From UBA6136 sp044237765 (GTDB lineage: Bacteria; Pseudomonadota; Gammaproteobacteria; Methylococcales; Methylococcaceae): a DNA stretch of 64,000 bases. The position numbers and the translations under genes were made by a program. Shown here piece after piece: positions 16,458 through 24,893 of this stretch; positions within the stretch are counted from its first letter, which is position 1, and each line of letters opens with the position of its first letter. Location of the stretch: NCBI GenBank assembly GCA_044237765.1, contig JBIIEQ010000001.1, positions 62,001 to 126,000 of the forward strand, given 5' to 3'. Below the pieces are notes generated by a model. The model did not search any database and was not told where the DNA came from. It worked only from the letters and a program-made list of their open reading frames with translations.

Positions 16458-18005
16458 TCATAGGTCTTCTTTTAAGGGTATGGAGACCAGCACCGGTATT
16501 CCGAGCTTACGCTCTACCTCTTCAGGGCTCAGAAATACCTGGTGCAGTGATTGTTTGATCAAGACGGCTATCAAGGCAGCCAAAATGCCCAGGGGCAGGG
16601 AGATGCCAAGTATCATCAGGAAGAGGTTGGTGCCCGAGGGCGGTGGCCGGGGCTGCTCGATCACGCGAATGTTATCAATTTTCTGGCGGTCCATTTCTTC
16701 CAGTATGCGGGCTTCCTCTAACTTCTGTGAATAAGTCTTCAGGTTATCCGCCAGTAAATCCCGCTGGATGGTGAGCTGATTGAATTCACTTTCGAGATGG
16801 TCGAATTGCCGAAGCCTGGCTCTGATCGTGTCCTGCTCGCCCTTCAGGGCCACTATACGCTCACCGATGGAAGCCACTTCGATAGCCCGTTTTGAGTTTT
16901 CAGACTGCAATTCTTCCACCAGAGGGTTCCGCCCGACCCGACGATGTCCCGATTCGGTGGGTGGTGTGATCCGCATATTGGCCCGTAACGCTTTGATTTG
17001 GCTGTCGAGATCACGAACAAAACGGCTATCGGCCGTAAATTTGGTCAGTAGCTCATTTTTGCGGGCTTCCAACCCGATCAACGTCGTTCGGGCCGAATCC
17101 ATGCCCTCCTCACTGATCTGCTCCTGATAGATCTGGATTTCCTTAGGCGTTTTTGCCAGCGACACTTGAATCGCCGTCAATCGGGCTGAGGTTTCCCGGA
17201 ATCGGGTTTCGGCATCAATCAAACTGCCCTGTAATTCTGCCTGCTGTCGAATCAGCAAGGTTTTCTGATCAGTAAAGTCACTGAGCGCATTGGCTGCCTT
17301 GAATCGTTCCAGCGTCTGTTCTTGTTCGGTCAAGCGCAACTCAAACTTGTCACGCTCTTTCTGGAAAGTCTTGGATCGCGACTGGGAATAAATTTTGCGT
17401 CGAAACTCCATGCTGGCCTTCAGCAACGCAGAAAGACTTTCCGCGGCCACAGCGGCATCTTTATGCCGGAAGTTGAGCTCAATGACGCTCGCATCCCTCA
17501 CCGACCAGACCTTCAGGTGCTTGCCAAACCGGACCACCGCGCTATCGATCAGCAAGGTTTCGTTAGCTTTAAGTCGCTCCTCAACCGACAAGGGCGCATC
17601 CTCAAGATCCAACAGGTGATCCGCCGCATCAGTTATCCGATTGAACAGCCCCCACTCATTTTGTCTCACCCGCCTTTCAATGTCCGGATACAGTGCCTCC
17701 AGGCCGACCTCGTGAATGGCCTGAAGAATAGCATTAGGGTTTCTGAATATTTCTGCTTCAGACAGGACATAGGCTTCCCTATCCATGCTGAGCGTGGACT
17801 TATTCGTTCCCAGATCATCCTTGATCGTGTACTCCTGGCTGGGAAGAACCAATAAGCGGGCCTTCGCGGTATAGACCTTTCCACCTATCCAACCCAGAAC
17901 TAAACCCAATCCGATCACTGCAGTAAAGGTGCTTACGCACAATTGCTTTTCCCGGTAGAGTTGGGTCAACAGCTCGCGCAGACCAAAATTTTTAGCCTTT
18001 TCCAT
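16458..18005 (-). CDS. Wzz/GumC-like polysaccharide co-polymerase (chain-length determinant)
   Basis: About 515 residues. Two membrane helices frame the protein: STFTAVIGLGLVLGWIGG near the N-terminus and LFLMILGISLPLGILAALI near the C-terminus. Between them lies a long periplasmic coiled-coil region (RDKFELRLTEQEQTLERFKA, LEARKNELLTKF). The proline-rich VIEQPRPPPSG before the second helix is the Wzz/PCP hallmark. No kinase domain is attached; the CpsD-like protein at 22671 is the likely separate partner. The frame extends to 18125, overlapping the divergent WcaJ-like gene, but ATG 18005 (or 18020) is the more plausible start. Confidence 0.88.
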   Translation of the reverse strand: MEKAKNFGLRELLTQLYREKQLCVSTFTAVIGLGLVLGWIGGKVYTAKARLLVLPSQEYTIKDDLGTNKSTLSMDREAYVLSEAEIFRNPNAILQAIHEVGLEALYPDIERRVRQNEWGLFNRITDAADHLLDLEDAPLSVEERLKANETLLIDSAVVRFGKHLKVWSVRDASVIELNFRHKDAAVAAESLSALLKASMEFRRKIYSQSRSKTFQKERDKFELRLTEQEQTLERFKAANALSDFTDQKTLLIRQQAELQGSLIDAETRFRETSARLTAIQVSLAKTPKEIQIYQEQISEEGMDSARTTLIGLEARKNELLTKFTADSRFVRDLDSQIKALRANMRITPPTESGHRRVGRNPLVEELQSENSKRAIEVASIGERIVALKGEQDTIRARLRQFDHLESEFNQLTIQRDLLADNLKTYSQKLEEARILEEMDRQKIDNIRVIEQPRPPPSGTNLFLMILGISLPLGILAALIAVLIKQSLHQVFLSPEEVERKLGIPVLVSIPLKEDL

Positions 18006-18094
18006 GGGAATTCTTAGCATCAATGGCGTCAATTTAGGTCGATTGTTCAAAATTAAGCGCAGACTGTCTGTTTTATACCACGCCCCGACCTCGC

Positions 18095-19570
18095 ATGACT
18101 GCATTGCGACTAAGTCAGGGTTCAAGCCAATTCGTATCCACTCAGAGATTTTATTCGCCCGTGACTAACCGACTGTCATTACCCCTTTTTCTGGGATTGG
18201 CCGATTTCCTGATCGGCATCGGTTCTGGTCGGGTTACCTATACGCTAATGCGGCGTCCTGATCTCGGTATAGAACCGGCCTACGACGTGATTACGCTGGC
18301 CATCCCGCTACTTTTCATCATGAAGATGAACGGCGTCAAGGCCTATCAAAATGGCCTGACCCAACGTCTGACCGCCTGTCTCCGATGCACCACGATTGAA
18401 TGGCTTCAGGTATCGACCCTGTTTGCTGCCGCGCTGGTTGTCACTGGAAGTATGGCGACCATGGCCGCTCAATGGTGGATCGCCTGGGTGTGCATGGGGT
18501 TACTGGGGTTATGGACCATCCGGCTACTGATTTTTACGGCCTATCATCAACGGAGGATTCAGCCCATCGTGACACGACGGCTGGCTATTGTCGGTGCGGG
18601 CCATGAAGGACAGGACATAGCCAGAGGAGTGCTTGAATCAGACACGGATGCCTTTTTTCTGGTGGGTCTCTATGACGATCGGGTTGTGCCCGACCGGGAG
18701 GCACAGCCTACTCACAGGGCCGTGCCCATTCCCGCCATCGGCACCACTCAGGATCTGCTGGCTGCAATCCGGGATGATGCCGTGGACCATGTCATCATCG
18801 CCATGCCCTTGAGTGGCCATCACCGTATCCGTGACTTCATCGTCAAGCTGCGGACGACACCGATCGACATCAGTATCAGCCTGTTGCCGCTCAATGGCGG
18901 TGGCCTGAGCGCCAAGGATCTCTCCATAACAACCCTCAACGGGATGCCCCTGCTGGATGTCATCCATTCACCCATCGGGCCCTGGGGCGCACTGATCAAG
19001 CGGGCTTTTGATCTGATAGTGGGCCTGCTGGGCCTGGTTGTCCTGTCTCCATTGCTACTCCTGATCGCCCTTGCCATTCGGCTGGATTCACCGGGTCCTG
19101 TCTTGTTCCGGCAAGAACGTGGCGGGTTCAATAACCATCGGTTCAACATATTCAAGTTCCGGTCCATGCGCATTGCAACGACTGATCAGTTCATGCAAAC
19201 CTGCCACGATGACCCACGAAACACCCAAGTGGGCCGATTCCTGCGCCGATGGAGCCTCGACGAATTACCTCAACTTATCAACGTCATTCGCGGCGAGTTG
19301 TCTCTAGTGGGCCCACGACCGCATGCCACCGTGATGGACGATGAGTATGCGCTGCTATTCGGTGATTACGTCTGCCGTACGCGCGTAAGGCCCGGCATCA
19401 CCGGTTGGGCGCAAGTGAACGGTCAGCGGGGCGCTACCCTGTCCACCGCCTCCATGGCGGCACGGCTCGAGCTGGATTTGTTTTATATCCAGCATTGGAG
19501 CTTCTGGCTGGATCTCCTGATCCTGCTGAAGACCATCGCTACCGTTATGAGAGGCATCAATGCCTATTGA
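18095..19570 (+). CDS. WcaJ-like undecaprenyl-phosphate sugar-1-phosphate transferase (priming enzyme)
   Basis: 491 residues. The N-terminal half has several membrane helices and a CoA-binding-like Rossmann segment (RRLAIVGAGHEGQDIARGVL). The C-terminal bacterial sugar transferase domain shows SPGPVLFRQERGG, FNIFKFRSMR, RWSLDELPQLINVIRGELS, LVGPRPH and RPGITGWAQVNGQRG, the diagnostic motifs of polyprenyl glycosylphosphotransferases. It loads the first sugar, often glucose-1-phosphate, onto undecaprenyl phosphate to begin each repeat unit. It is divergent from the co-polymerase gene, with the two starts about 90 bp apart, so the promoter(s) for both lie in 18006-18094. Confidence 0.92.
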   Translation: MTALRLSQGSSQFVSTQRFYSPVTNRLSLPLFLGLADFLIGIGSGRVTYTLMRRPDLGIEPAYDVITLAIPLLFIMKMNGVKAYQNGLTQRLTACLRCTTIEWLQVSTLFAAALVVTGSMATMAAQWWIAWVCMGLLGLWTIRLLIFTAYHQRRIQPIVTRRLAIVGAGHEGQDIARGVLESDTDAFFLVGLYDDRVVPDREAQPTHRAVPIPAIGTTQDLLAAIRDDAVDHVIIAMPLSGHHRIRDFIVKLRTTPIDISISLLPLNGGGLSAKDLSITTLNGMPLLDVIHSPIGPWGALIKRAFDLIVGLLGLVVLSPLLLLIALAIRLDSPGPVLFRQERGGFNNHRFNIFKFRSMRIATTDQFMQTCHDDPRNTQVGRFLRRWSLDELPQLINVIRGELSLVGPRPHATVMDDEYALLFGDYVCRTRVRPGITGWAQVNGQRGATLSTASMAARLELDLFYIQHWSFWLDLLILLKTIATVMRGINAY

Positions 19571-19648
19571 AGTCCCCATTGAAAGCACAATCTCCCTGGA
19601 AGGTCGTTATGTGTCCACGAAAAATCAGACCTAATGGAGAATCAGCGC

Positions 19649-20836
19649 ATGAAAAAAAATAATGGGCGGGTGTTCGCCTGGATCCTGTTCACCGGTTTCC
19701 AATGGCTGGTGCCAGCCTGGGCTGACGGATTGCCGACGCTGGATCGAGGTATCAATCTGGCGCATTGGCTCAACTACGAAGGGCGTCAGCCCATGGTCAA
19801 ATCCGACATGGTCAATATTGCCAGAGCCGGTTTTGATCATGTTCGAATCAATGTCGATCCAGGCTTTCTTGGATGGAGCCCGGATCACCCATCGACGGCA
19901 GGCACCCTGCCTCAATTCGCCAGGCTGGACGCGGCGATACATTTGGCGGTAGCCGCTGGATTGGTGGTCGTGCTCGACATGCATCCCTCAGAAAACCTCA
20001 AACAACGTATTGAAAACGACCCGCAGGTCCAGCAGGCATTCATCGATCTTTGGGGTCAGATCTCCCGACGCTACCACAAGCGTCCGATCGGCCAGATCGT
20101 CTATGAATTGCTCAACGAACCCCAATACTGGGACGGCACAGGTCCTGGTCCCTGGTTCGATCTGCGTGCGAAGTTGTTGGCCAAGGTTCGCCAGATGGAC
20201 ACCCGCCGACTGGTATTGTTGTCCGGCAGTTATGGCGGGGGGTTACGCGGTCTGCTGGAAAATCAGGTCGTCGATGACGCTGCCATTGCCTACACGTTTC
20301 ACTATTACGAGCCCATGTTGCTGACCCATCTGGGCGCGCCTTGGCCCCCCTTTTTCACCCTACCTCAAGCCCTGTTCGTCGGGTTGACCTATCCTGCTAT
20401 AAACAGCGACTGGTCAGACCTGAGGCTGAAACCCGGTGCCTCCGATAGCACTGTGGCGAAGGCTTTCAATAATTATCAAGCTGAAGGCTGGGGGTTGGGA
20501 CGCATTCGTAAAGACCTGCAATCCGCCCAGCAATGGGCCAGCCAGAATAAGGTAAAGGTTTACTGCAATGAATTCGGACTCATCCGGATGGCACCCACAC
20601 CGACTGTGGCCGAGACCTCTCGTTCGGCATGGCTCAAAGATGTCAGTACCGCGCTTCAGGAATTGTCCATTGGCTGGACCGTATTCGATTACGCCGACAT
20701 TTTTGGCATTGCCGTCGCAACCGGGTCCACCTACTACTCTGAAGACGGCGCCATTGTTCCCAATGATCCAGCACATCCTGATCGCGTCTTTACTCGTGAA
20801 AACTTGCAGGCCTTAGGCATGAGAACCCGCCAATGA
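19649..20836 (+). CDS. Secreted glycoside hydrolase family 5 enzyme
   Basis: About 395 residues from the ATG at 19649, chosen because GGAGAA lies 9 bp before it; an ATG five codons upstream is possible. Signal peptide to about PAWA-DG. The GH5 fold is indicated by RGINLAHWL, DHVRINVD, LVVVLDMH, the acid/base Glu in YELLNEPQYW, the conserved His in TFHYYEP and the nucleophile Glu in VYCNEFGLI. It would cleave beta-1,4-type glycans in the periplasm or outside. In exopolysaccharide loci such hydrolases trim or release the polymer. It ends in an ATGA overlap with the small Cys-rich gene. Confidence 0.9.
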   Translation: MKKNNGRVFAWILFTGFQWLVPAWADGLPTLDRGINLAHWLNYEGRQPMVKSDMVNIARAGFDHVRINVDPGFLGWSPDHPSTAGTLPQFARLDAAIHLAVAAGLVVVLDMHPSENLKQRIENDPQVQQAFIDLWGQISRRYHKRPIGQIVYELLNEPQYWDGTGPGPWFDLRAKLLAKVRQMDTRRLVLLSGSYGGGLRGLLENQVVDDAAIAYTFHYYEPMLLTHLGAPWPPFFTLPQALFVGLTYPAINSDWSDLRLKPGASDSTVAKAFNNYQAEGWGLGRIRKDLQSAQQWASQNKVKVYCNEFGLIRMAPTPTVAETSRSAWLKDVSTALQELSIGWTVFDYADIFGIAVATGSTYYSEDGAIVPNDPAHPDRVFTRENLQALGMRTRQ

Positions 20837-21207
20837 AGGAATGCCTAGAGCACCATTGGCCGACCGGCTTCCTGCGGTTGGTCCAGCGAGCAATCCTGTG
20901 GGGTGTGCTGACCCTGGCTGACGATGTCTTGTCGGCGCCAGTCGCACCGATCTGTGAGGACAATGGCGATTGCCCGACAGGTAAGTGTTTGTCTGTGGCA
21001 GGGAGTGGGACTCAGCGACGCTGTGGCGCGACGTTGGCGGTCAGTGGGCCAGTCAGCCATGAAAAGGTTGCTCGGTCTTTAGCTGACCGTAAGCTGGGTG
21101 ATGCCTGTGACTACTCGGTCGACTGTCTGCCCGGTTACCGCTGCTTTCAGAGTGGACCCTTTATTCCCAACGGCACCTGCCTCTCGCCATTGCCCCCGGA
21201 GCCTTAA
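20833..21207 (+). CDS. Small secreted cysteine-rich protein coupled to the GH5 gene
   Basis: 124 residues, no family assigned with confidence. The N-terminus is weakly signal-like (FLRLVQRAILWGVLTLADDV). The mature part has eight Cys in two clusters: ICEDNGDCPTGKCL...RRCG and GDACDYSVDCLPGYRCF...TCL. The C-x5-C-x4-C spacing resembles small extracellular disulfide knots such as those in Dickkopf/colipase-like or EGF-like modules. Its ATG overlaps the GH5 stop (ATGA), indicating translational coupling and a joint role, perhaps as a binding or targeting partner of the hydrolase. Confidence 0.65.
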   Translation: MKECLEHHWPTGFLRLVQRAILWGVLTLADDVLSAPVAPICEDNGDCPTGKCLSVAGSGTQRRCGATLAVSGPVSHEKVARSLADRKLGDACDYSVDCLPGYRCFQSGPFIPNGTCLSPLPPEP

Positions 21208-21221
21208 ACCGATCGGACCGG

Positions 21222-21953
21222 CTACAAGCCGGGGTAATAGCCGATGAACAGATTCTTCTGGATCGGGAATAGCTTTTCGATGTGCTGACTGACCCACAAA
21301 TCGGCATTAGCGATATCTGAACGCGGCACAAACACCACATCGAATCGCTGTAAGGCGATATCGTCCTCAGTTGCCTTGCCTTCAAGTATCTCTTTCAGAT
21401 TGACGGTTCGCAGCATCGAGGTGTTTCGATGCGTGCGTCGTATCAGCAATACCTGGTCAATGTTGGCGGTATCCAGCAGCCCGCCCGCCTCCATGATGCC
21501 CTGCATCAGCGACATGCCGTGTGACAGTTTCAGTAACCCGGCCTTATGGACCTCACCCCCGACATAGATCGCTTGCGAACCGAAGATGCGCGGCACCACC
21601 GATACCTCCGGGTGACGCAGTTCGCTGGCATAGCGGGCACGAATATCGGCCGCAAGCTGATCGGGCGTCCGATGGATGGCCGTAACACTCCCAATCATGT
21701 CCAGATTGACTCTGCCATCCGGCGCGACGATGACACGATCACTGAACTCCGGGTTGTACAGCAGCTTCACATCCAGTTCATCGCCCGGCATGAAGGTGTA
21801 TTCCGGCTGTTTCGCATCCCATGCCTCAAATTTCGCGCGGCCTCGCTCCACTGGCTCAAGGTGTTGGCAACCCGGCAGGAAGACTAGGCAGCAGATCAGC
21901 ATGATCGGGTAGGCCCTGAGTGGCGAGTGAGGGAAAGAGGGGGTCGAATCCAT
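21222..21953 (-). CDS. Wza-like outer-membrane polysaccharide export lipoprotein
   Basis: About 243 residues. Signal peptide with lipobox LPGC (CCLVFLPGCQHL). The Poly_export domain follows: YTFMPGDELDVKLLYNPEFS, VAPDGRVNLDMIGSV, RHPEVSVVPR, then a SLBB-type segment IYVGGEVHKAGLLKL. It forms the outer-membrane exit for the polymer. It is shorter than Wza (about 380), closer to GumB-type exporters. The ATG at 21953 is preferred over a TTG at 21965. It belongs to a three-gene minus-strand unit with the unknown exported protein and the CpsD-like protein, convergent with the GH5 pair. Confidence 0.9.
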   Translation of the reverse strand: MDSTPSFPHSPLRAYPIMLICCLVFLPGCQHLEPVERGRAKFEAWDAKQPEYTFMPGDELDVKLLYNPEFSDRVIVAPDGRVNLDMIGSVTAIHRTPDQLAADIRARYASELRHPEVSVVPRIFGSQAIYVGGEVHKAGLLKLSHGMSLMQGIMEAGGLLDTANIDQVLLIRRTHRNTSMLRTVNLKEILEGKATEDDIALQRFDVVFVPRSDIANADLWVSQHIEKLFPIQKNLFIGYYPGL

Positions 21954-21961
21954 TAGAGTTC

Positions 21962-22648
21962 TCAATTGTTCAGCTGGTCATAGCGATCCTTGCGCTGCAC
22001 CTGCAAGGTGAAACGCCCATCCAGTGTCATGACCTCCAGCTCCATGGGTACATGCCGGGTAGCCAAGGACCCATCATCGCCAATAAACAGGTCAACCGCG
22101 CTGGAGCCGGCGGGGCGAAACCCGGAAAGATCACCATCAAACCGATTGACCAGTCGGCCATCCGCGACGACTTGCAACAGCGGATGGCGGCTGCCGGGCA
22201 AGGTATCCCACTGCCTTTGGGGGGTGACACCGTGCGTGCGTAACACCAGCCCTTTAATGGCCAGCCAGCGCTGGCTCCCGGTGCCGCGATTCAGTTGAAA
22301 CTCCAGATTGCGGGGATAAAATCGCAGCCACGTATCGAGGGCACCATCGGCTTGCACCACCCGTGAGTTACCCGCCAAGTCACGATGTTTGCGTCCCACC
22401 AGATAAACATAAGGCGGGGGTGGGTTTTCATTGTTGTCTGATGCGGTATAGGAGTGTGAGGGAGGCGAGGGTGCCGCATCCTCCGGTTCCAGCCAGCCGC
22501 CTTGGTCATGATCAGAGGTCCCGTTTCGGTAACTGGGGGGCGTTTCAAAATACCCCTTGCTCGCCCATTCATCAGGATCTGCGCCCGCTGCAGCGCAGGC
22601 AACAACCAACGTCAGCGCCCACCAACTGTGGGGCATGTTCAACCGCAT
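21962..22648 (-). CDS. Unknown exported protein of the exopolysaccharide cluster
   Basis: 228 residues, family not recognised. Signal peptide near residues 1-22 (WWALTLVVACAAAGA). Residues 25-75 are low-complexity, rich in Pro, Ser, Asp and Gly. The C-terminal ~150 residues look like a compact beta domain (WLRFYPRNLEFQLNRGTG, LFIGDDGSLATRHVPMELEV). The stop lies next to the Wza-like start and the gene is between Wza-like and CpsD-like genes, so an accessory role in export or assembly is inferred from position alone. Confidence 0.6.
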   Translation of the reverse strand: MRLNMPHSWWALTLVVACAAAGADPDEWASKGYFETPPSYRNGTSDHDQGGWLEPEDAAPSPPSHSYTASDNNENPPPPYVYLVGRKHRDLAGNSRVVQADGALDTWLRFYPRNLEFQLNRGTGSQRWLAIKGLVLRTHGVTPQRQWDTLPGSRHPLLQVVADGRLVNRFDGDLSGFRPAGSSAVDLFIGDDGSLATRHVPMELEVMTLDGRFTLQVQRKDRYDQLNN

Positions 22649-22670
22649 GAGTGAGTCGGCAATCGGTCCC

Positions 22671-23354
22671 TCACAGACGGTCCAGCCAGCGGTAAATTAA
22701 ATGAGGAATATAGAACTTGCGCTTGTTCAGCACGGCACCCAAAATCGGTGCTCCCTGTCCTTGTAGTCGCTCTAGCAGAGACATTACGATGGGTGCCCGG
22801 GTTGACTCTGCCGCAATGACCACGACCACCCCATCCATGTTGGCGCTCAGCATGATGCCGTCCACCCCTTTTGAAGCGGGAAGCGAATCCACAACGGTCA
22901 ACACAAACTCTTTACGCAGGCTGGTCCAGAAGTTCGGTGCATTCACCAAAGATCCGCTCGCAGCTGAGGGTTGTTTGAGCCGACTCAGCGTCAGCGAGTC
23001 GGATCCGCTGTAGACAAAGTCCATCGGGGCGTTGACTGAATCTGTGCGGCTGCAACGCAAGATTTGCCGGGTATCTACGTCGACATCATGATCCGTGCCA
23101 TAAGGTGCGATACCAGTGGATAAGGGCTGTCGGGCAAAATAATCGTGGTGAGTCTGTTCGGCCACGTCCAGGTTGAGCAGCAACACAGGCTGTCGGGTAA
23201 GGCTGGCAGCGGTGATCGCGAACTCCCTAGCCAGTGTTGAGGTGCCCTGGTTTGGGTTGGACCCGATGAACTGAATCACCAAGCCGGCGCCTTCGGATAT
23301 GCGCGGATTCAGCGCGGAGAATAGCTGCTTTGCTTCCTGTTCCAATAGCATCAT
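22671..23354 (-). CDS. CpsD/CapB-like P-loop protein with a degenerate Walker A
   Basis: 227 residues resembling the cytoplasmic half of bacterial tyrosine kinases and MinD-like ATPases. The expected P-loop GxGKST reads GSNPNQGTSTLA (residues 31-42): the catalytic Lys is replaced by Thr38. The A' motif is also poor (LLLNLDVAEQ). No Tyr cluster is present at the C-terminus, which ends KRKFYIPHLIYRWLDRL. It therefore may not hydrolyse ATP or autophosphorylate and may act as a structural partner of the Wzz/GumC-like protein. First gene of the Wza-like unit. Confidence 0.75.
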   Translation of the reverse strand: MMLLEQEAKQLFSALNPRISEGAGLVIQFIGSNPNQGTSTLAREFAITAASLTRQPVLLLNLDVAEQTHHDYFARQPLSTGIAPYGTDHDVDVDTRQILRCSRTDSVNAPMDFVYSGSDSLTLSRLKQPSAASGSLVNAPNFWTSLRKEFVLTVVDSLPASKGVDGIMLSANMDGVVVVIAAESTRAPIVMSLLERLQGQGAPILGAVLNKRKFYIPHLIYRWLDRL

Positions 23355-23461
23355 TGAATCGAGTTAACGCCTCTCGGTTGTCGCCTGAGGAATCGTTACA
23401 TCAGCGTTCACTGTCCCGTACCCAAGGATTGATCGTGTCACAGCGGCCATTAAACCATCTT

Positions 23462-24862
23462 TTAATGGCCGCAACCTTTGGCCAAAAGGCGCTTCATTTC
23501 ATACATGGCCTGATCAGCGCATTCAAACAGAGCGACTTCGTCACTCCCATCCTCCGGATAGATGGCGATACCGCAACTTAGTGTCACCTGGACCCGCTGC
23601 TGGTCCAGGGTGAACGGCTCGCGCACCCGCTCCAACATTTTTTCGACGACCATCCGGGACTGGTCCAGGCCGTCCACGCCTGGAAGCAGTGCGACAAATT
23701 CGTCGCCCCCATAACGACTGACCGTGTCGGACTCCCGGACCGTCGCCCGCAAACGGTCGGCGACCGTCTTCAGTACTCTATCGCCGGCGGCATGACCGTA
23801 AGTATCATTGAACAGCTTGAAGCCATTGATATCGATGAAGACTAAGCCCAGCCGGGTCGATTCTCGGCGTGCCGTTGCGATACCTTGCCGTAAGCGGTCG
23901 CAAAGGAGGGCTCGATTCGGCAACTGGGTCAGATAGTCATAATGCGCCATGCGGTCCAGGTAATGATGGAGGCGGGTGACGTGAGAGTTGTCCCGCAGGG
24001 TCGCCTGCATGACTGGCTGGCCGAGCAGGTTAAACGCAGACAGCAGAATTTCGGCTTGAAATACATGGCCATCGGCCCGTCCATAAAGCATCTCGAAATG
24101 GACCGACTCTCGCTGCAGGGCCTGATTCGCATAGCGATCAAGCAGGCTTTTTGGATCTTGCCCTTCCGGTTGCTCGGCCAAGGCTAGCTGATAGGGTTTG
24201 CAGGCCAGCAAGTTTGATTTGTTCTGGTAACCCAATAGAGCCACCGCACGCTGATTGCAGTCCAGCAGTTGATCCCGGGTCATCAGCAGGATGGCATCAG
24301 GGCTTTTTTCGAAAATCTCGCGAAACTTGGTTTCACTGGCCTTTACCTGTGCCAGTAGATCCAATCGTTCGGATATATCCCGCCAGCTACATAGAATGGC
24401 CGGCTGCCCGCCCCACTGGATCGTCGCAATGGTGACTTCGACCGGAAACAGGGTGCCATCCAGCTTCTTGTGTAACCAGTCGAAACGCTGATAGCCCTGC
24501 TTCCGGGCCTCATCCAATATGCGGTTGGCCTTGATGAAGGATGATTCACCGTCGGGCTGAATTTCCGGTGACAGTTCGGAGGGGTGGTAATACAGCAGGC
24601 CACTGCGCGCTTCACAGCCAATGGCTTTCAAGGCGGCCGGATTGGCTTCCACGAAATGATTGTCGCTGATGATCCAGGTCGGGTCGGGCAGGTTTTCGAA
24701 GACGCGGCGAAAGGACTGCTTACCTGAAAGTTTTTCCCATAACCCGCAGAGTAGAGTTTTAATCCGCCGCTGGCGCGATCCCCACCACAACAAGAATAAG
24801 CCGAACAACGTTGACCCTAGCCAGAATAGGCTTTGGCTGAAATTAATGGAGCATTGATTCAT
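23462..24862 (-). CDS. PAS-PAS-GGDEF diguanylate cyclase
   Basis: 466 residues. One membrane segment (residues 10-30), PAS-like domains at about 50-165 and 175-295, then a GGDEF domain to the C-terminus. The active-site motif RYGGDEF is intact (385-389), and an RxxD inhibitory site (RESD, 376-379) lies five residues upstream, as in product-inhibited cyclases. It makes c-di-GMP from GTP, usually promoting exopolysaccharide production. It lies 31 bp downstream of the HD-GYP gene on the same strand and adjacent to the polysaccharide locus. Confidence 0.93.
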   Translation of the reverse strand: MNQCSINFSQSLFWLGSTLFGLFLLWWGSRQRRIKTLLCGLWEKLSGKQSFRRVFENLPDPTWIISDNHFVEANPAALKAIGCEARSGLLYYHPSELSPEIQPDGESSFIKANRILDEARKQGYQRFDWLHKKLDGTLFPVEVTIATIQWGGQPAILCSWRDISERLDLLAQVKASETKFREIFEKSPDAILLMTRDQLLDCNQRAVALLGYQNKSNLLACKPYQLALAEQPEGQDPKSLLDRYANQALQRESVHFEMLYGRADGHVFQAEILLSAFNLLGQPVMQATLRDNSHVTRLHHYLDRMAHYDYLTQLPNRALLCDRLRQGIATARRESTRLGLVFIDINGFKLFNDTYGHAAGDRVLKTVADRLRATVRESDTVSRYGGDEFVALLPGVDGLDQSRMVVEKMLERVREPFTLDQQRVQVTLSCGIAIYPEDGSDEVALFECADQAMYEMKRLLAKGCGH

Positions 24863-24893
24863 ACGAGACCAGCGGCGATGTCAGTGGGTCCGA

